Source: Dehalococcoidia bacterium UBA1152 (GTDB lineage Bacteria > Chloroflexota > Dehalococcoidia > Lucifugimonadales > UBA2962). Taken from it: 17,488 nt of DNA. The DNA is taken from positions 12,824-30,311 of the forward strand of contig DBZU01000012.1 of assembly GCA_002311285.1 (NCBI GenBank), read 5' to 3'. How positions within the stretch are numbered: position 1 is the first letter of the stretch; each line of letters starts with the position of its first letter. Under the pieces are notes generated by a model. It saw only the letters and a program-made list of their open reading frames with translations, was not told the DNA's origin and did not search any database. Both the position numbers and the translations under genes were made by a program. Shown piece after piece: positions 14,638 to 17,488 of this stretch.

Positions 14638-15835
14638 AAGTACCCTTTATAATAAGTCAATTAGACGGCACGAAGTTAAAGATAAAACTGTTCTTGTTAG
14701 AGTCGACTATAACTTACCTATGGAACCGGGTACGACAAATATCCTGGATGATACCCGTATCATCGCAAGCATACCTCAAATTGAATACTTGCTGGAAAAG
14801 AATTGTAAGGTTGTACTCTTATCTCATTTAGGCAGGCCTCAGGACAAACCCGATAGTCAGTTTTCTATGGAACCGATATCAAACCGGCTCAGCCAGATTA
14901 TCAAAATGCCAGTAATGCAATTGCCGGGATGTAGGGGAGAGCAGATTTTAAAAAAGATATCTGCGATGCAACATAGATCTATAGCTATGTTAGAAAACAT
15001 CAGATTTGAAATCGGAGAATCAAAAAACGAGTACAAGTTATCACGAGAACTTGCAAAATTAGCAGACATATTTATCAATGATGCTTTTGGAGTAGCCCAT
15101 CGTGCTCATGCCTCCACAGAGGGTATTACTCGTCACATACCATCGTTTATAGGATTTCTAATGGAAAAGGAATTGGGTATGCTTGGTGCATTAATGGATA
15201 ATCCGAGTAGGCCAATGACGTCCATAATTGGCGGAGCTAAAGCATCAGACAAAATGTCTCTGCTACAAAACTTAAGCAAGAAAGTAGATTCAATCATAAT
15301 TGGCGGTGGAATGGCGGCAACTTTCCTTAAAGCGAAAGGGTTTAATGTAGGTGCATCTGCATTTGAACAAGACAGGATATTAGAAGCTTTAGACTTGATG
15401 GCTCATAAACCAAATACCATGGCTAAAGTGATAATTCCATGTGATGTGATAGTCGCAGAAAATTTTGCATATGATGCAAAATTTCAGACAGTTAGTGTAG
15501 ATTCTGTCCCTGAAAACTGGATTATCGTAGATATAGGGCCAGTCACGTCAACAAATTACGGAAGTATTATTGCTGAGTCGTCAACGGTGATTTGGAACGG
15601 ACCCATGGGAGTATTTGAATGGGATAACTTTTCCTCTGGTACTATAAAGGTAGCAAACGCTTTATCTAAACTTAATGATGGAATCACCGTAGTTGGAGGC
15701 GGATCTACAGCTCAAGTTATGTCAAAATTGGATTTAGTAAATACAGTTACGCATGTGTCAACCGGGGGAGGAGCAACGCTAACATACATGGAAGGCAAAC
15801 CTCTGCCTGCAATTGAGGCAATCTTAGAACAATGA
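14630..15835 (+). CDS. pgk: Phosphoglycerate kinase
   Basis: Interconverts 1,3-bisphosphoglycerate plus ADP and 3-phosphoglycerate plus ATP. At 401 residues it is full length. Motifs: TVLVRVDYNLPM (20-31, usually RVDFNVP), DDTRI (40-44), LSHLGRP (64-70), MLENIRFEIGE (120-130), NDAFGVAHRAHAST (150-163), IGGAKASDKM (200-209, usually GGAKVSDK), GGGMAATFLKAKG (225-237), IWNGPMGVFE (321-330), TVVGGGSTAQVM (353-364) and HVSTGGGATLTYMEGKPLP (375-393). These cover the triose-binding basic patch and the nucleotide-binding half. The TTG start lies inside the end of the prenyl synthetase gene, and the TGA overlaps the next ATG by 4 bases. It is therefore tightly coupled to its neighbours on both sides. 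Confidence 0.97.
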   Translation: MTKSTLYNKSIRRHEVKDKTVLVRVDYNLPMEPGTTNILDDTRIIASIPQIEYLLEKNCKVVLLSHLGRPQDKPDSQFSMEPISNRLSQIIKMPVMQLPGCRGEQILKKISAMQHRSIAMLENIRFEIGESKNEYKLSRELAKLADIFINDAFGVAHRAHASTEGITRHIPSFIGFLMEKELGMLGALMDNPSRPMTSIIGGAKASDKMSLLQNLSKKVDSIIIGGGMAATFLKAKGFNVGASAFEQDRILEALDLMAHKPNTMAKVIIPCDVIVAENFAYDAKFQTVSVDSVPENWIIVDIGPVTSTNYGSIIAESSTVIWNGPMGVFEWDNFSSGTIKVANALSKLNDGITVVGGGSTAQVMSKLDLVNTVTHVSTGGGATLTYMEGKPLPAIEAILEQ

Positions 15836-17055
15836 TTGATTTTCCTGGAATAGAAAACTTAACTAGAAAAACTCCCTCTAAAATTCTGATGGTTGTAATA
15901 GATGGTTTGGGTGGTTATTTCGATCCTGATAACAAGCTGTCTGAATTAGACGAGGCTAACATTCCAAACTTAGATAAGTTATCTAAGGAAAGTGCCTGTG
16001 GATTATCAATTCCAGTAGCTCACGGCATAACACCCGGATCGGGCCCAGGGCATTTGTCATTATTCGGATATGACCCTATTAAATATCAAGCAGGACGCGG
16101 CGTACTTGAAGCGTTAGGATTAGGAATATCTTTAACTCCCAATGAAATAGCAATACGTGGCAATTTTTCCCAGATCGATGAAACAGGGATTATTGTAAAT
16201 AGAAGATCAAATCGTATTCCATCAAAGCTAAGCTCGATTCTTGTGGAAAAACTGTCCAAAATTTCAATCCCAAACTTTGAGACCGATGTTAAGTTGATTA
16301 AAGACCATCGTTTTCTGTTGGTTATGTCAGGGTCTATCAGCACGTCAATTTATCACCTTATTGTCTCTGACACTGACCCCGGATTAGACGGTGAACTGCC
16401 ACTTATCTGCAAACCAGCTTTCCCAAAAGCTACGCCAATCGCTGAAGCAGTAAACTCGTTTGTAAAACAAAGTAAGGATGTATTGAAAAATCATAAAGAG
16501 GCAAATATGGTGTTACTCAGGGGGGCCTCTAAGTTACCCGAGTTTCCTTCAATGAATGAAAAATACAAACTTGATCCTATTGGGATATCTGCATATCCCA
16601 TGTATTTAGGGCTAGCGAAATTAGCTGGCATGGAAATTGTTGGAGAGAATACAGATTTTGCAGCAGAAATTCGATCACTAAAGTCGGCGGTTAAAGCAAA
16701 TCAAAATGATTTCTTTTTCCTTCACTATAAACCTGCTGACGCGGCAGGAGAGGATGGAGATAGAGAGGCAAAAATTCAGGCCCTCGAGGAGTTTGATAAA
16801 TTCATTCCTGAGATTACAGATATTGGTGCAGATGTTCTCGTAATAACAGGCGATCATTCCACACCAGCTATTTTGGCTGCTCATAGTTGGCACTCAGTAC
16901 CATTTTTAATTAATACGAGTTTTACCAAGGGAGACGGGCAGGGCAGTTTCTCAGAGAAGGAATTTAGAAGTGGTTCTATAGGCTTGATAAAAGCTAAATC
17001 GAGTATGATGTTGGCTTTAGCACACGCAGGCAAACTGAAAAAATTCGGGTCATAA
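15832..17055 (+). CDS. apgM: Cofactor-independent phosphoglycerate mutase, archaeal type (aPGM)
   Basis: Interconverts 3- and 2-phosphoglycerate without 2,3-bisphosphoglycerate. The 407 residues match the archaeal-type family of the alkaline phosphatase superfamily, not the roughly 510-residue bacterial GpmI or the histidine phosphatase GpmA. Metal and catalytic residues can be placed: Asp24 in MVVIDGLGG, the likely phosphoserine Ser70 in GITPGSGPGHLSLFGYDP, then YQAGRGVLEALGLG, IAIRGNFSQID, HYKPADAAGEDGD (where the usual His-x-Lys-x-x-Asp region lies), VLVITGDHSTPAI and HSWHSVP near residues 343-363. The ATG overlaps the pgk stop by 4 bases. The gene is followed by tpiA, completing a pgk-apgM-tpiA cluster. 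This enzyme type is common in archaea and some deep-branching bacteria. Confidence 0.95.
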   Translation: MIDFPGIENLTRKTPSKILMVVIDGLGGYFDPDNKLSELDEANIPNLDKLSKESACGLSIPVAHGITPGSGPGHLSLFGYDPIKYQAGRGVLEALGLGISLTPNEIAIRGNFSQIDETGIIVNRRSNRIPSKLSSILVEKLSKISIPNFETDVKLIKDHRFLLVMSGSISTSIYHLIVSDTDPGLDGELPLICKPAFPKATPIAEAVNSFVKQSKDVLKNHKEANMVLLRGASKLPEFPSMNEKYKLDPIGISAYPMYLGLAKLAGMEIVGENTDFAAEIRSLKSAVKANQNDFFFLHYKPADAAGEDGDREAKIQALEEFDKFIPEITDIGADVLVITGDHSTPAILAAHSWHSVPFLINTSFTKGDGQGSFSEKEFRSGSIGLIKAKSSMMLALAHAGKLKKFGS

Positions 17056-17093
17056 TAATAGGCTCCTGATTAGTATAGGCGAGGTATTTATAG

Positions 17094-17488
17094 ATGTCTG
17101 AAACAGTAGTGGCGGCAAATTGGAAAATGAATAAAACCGTGTCAAAGTCCGATGATCTGATAAAAGAAATATTGAAAAACACTCCAGCCGTTAAGTCGGT
17201 TACATGTGTTATTTTTCCTCCATTTCTATCGATTCCATCAGCAGCCAAACTAATCAAGAACACTCATGTCGAATTGGGTGCTCAAAACATGCATTCCGCT
17301 CAAAATGGAGCTTTTACCGGAGAGGTGTCAGGCCTGATGCTCCAAGATTTCTGTTCTTATGTACTACTGGGACATTCAGAAAGGAGGCTATTGTTCGGAG
17401 AGACCGATGAATTCGTTAATGAAAAACTTTCGGCGGCAATCAACTGTGGGCTAAGGCCTATAGTGTGTGTAGGAGAGCAATCTTTAGA
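17094..17488 (+). CDS. tpiA: Triosephosphate isomerase (5' part)
   Basis: Interconverts dihydroxyacetone phosphate and glyceraldehyde 3-phosphate. Only the first 131 residues of an expected 250 or so are present; the frame is still open at the window edge. The start MSETVVAANWKMNKT contains the substrate-binding Asn and Lys of the N-W-K-M-N motif (Lys11), followed by VIFPPFLSI, GAQNMHSAQNGAFTGEVSG and the electrophilic histidine in LLGHSERRLLFGET, then NEKLSAAINCGLRPIVCVGE. The ATG has GAGG 9 bases upstream. It lies 38 bases after apgM, in the same orientation, and probably in the same transcript. Confidence 0.96.
   Translation, partial: MSETVVAANWKMNKTVSKSDDLIKEILKNTPAVKSVTCVIFPPFLSIPSAAKLIKNTHVELGAQNMHSAQNGAFTGEVSGLMLQDFCSYVLLGHSERRLLFGETDEFVNEKLSAAINCGLRPIVCVGEQSL

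Noticed and set aside
1..17488. CRISPR arrays, tRNA or rRNA genes, insertion sequences, phage or defence genes
   Set aside because: All gaps are about 100 bases or less, none shows repeat-spacer periodicity, a cloverleaf or terminal inverted repeats, and every substantial gene has a housekeeping or single-gene accessory family assignment.

Overview
This is a compact, AT-rich (by eye a little under 40% GC) bacterial chromosome segment made almost entirely of core metabolism genes. Intergenic gaps are short (at most about 100 bases), many stop/start codons overlap, and TTG starts are frequent. I see no rRNA, tRNA, CRISPR array, insertion sequence, phage gene or long repeat, and no gene-free stretch longer than about 100 bases. 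The gene families together (HisZ with short-form HisG, PurS, a DUF3105 membrane protein, a probable F420-dependent luciferase-like oxidoreductase, an archaeal-type phosphoglycerate mutase and a divergent polyprenyl synthetase) suggest a free-living Chloroflexota bacterium, perhaps a marine SAR202/Dehalococcoidia-like lineage. That placement is inference from gene content and was not tested by a search.

Layout. (1) Bases 1-4819, plus strand: a histidine operon, hisZ (5' end outside the window) - hisG - zinc-dependent phospholipase C-like gene - hisD - hisC - hisB. It covers the first step (HisG/HisZ), step 7 (HisB), step 8 (HisC) and the last two steps (HisD). hisA, hisF, hisH and hisI/E are absent here. 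(2) Bases 4886-12831, minus strand, transcribed right to left: guaA - minimal MGMT - LLM oxidoreductase - purD - purE - purB - purC - DUF3105 membrane protein - purS. This is a purine operon from GMP synthase down to the small FGAM synthase subunit, with three non-purine genes inserted. It converges on hisB with 66 bases between them. purL, purQ and purK are not in the window. (3) Bases 12933-17488, plus strand, divergent from guaA: TsaC/Sua5-type threonylcarbamoyl-AMP synthase - divergent polyprenyl synthetase - pgk - archaeal-type iPGM - tpiA (3' end outside the window), a lower-glycolysis cluster.

How the genes work together. HisZ and HisG form the ATP phosphoribosyltransferase that starts histidine synthesis; HisB, HisC and HisD finish it. 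PurD, PurE, PurC, PurB and PurS supply steps to IMP (PurB also makes AMP), and GuaA makes GMP. Pgk, aPGM and TpiA interconvert triose phosphates and phosphoglycerates. The genes that do not obviously belong (PLC-like, DUF3105, MGMT, LLM, TsaC, prenyl synthetase) are the most informative part of the window. I found no convincing undescribed multi-gene system; the findings are odd residues and odd operon passengers.
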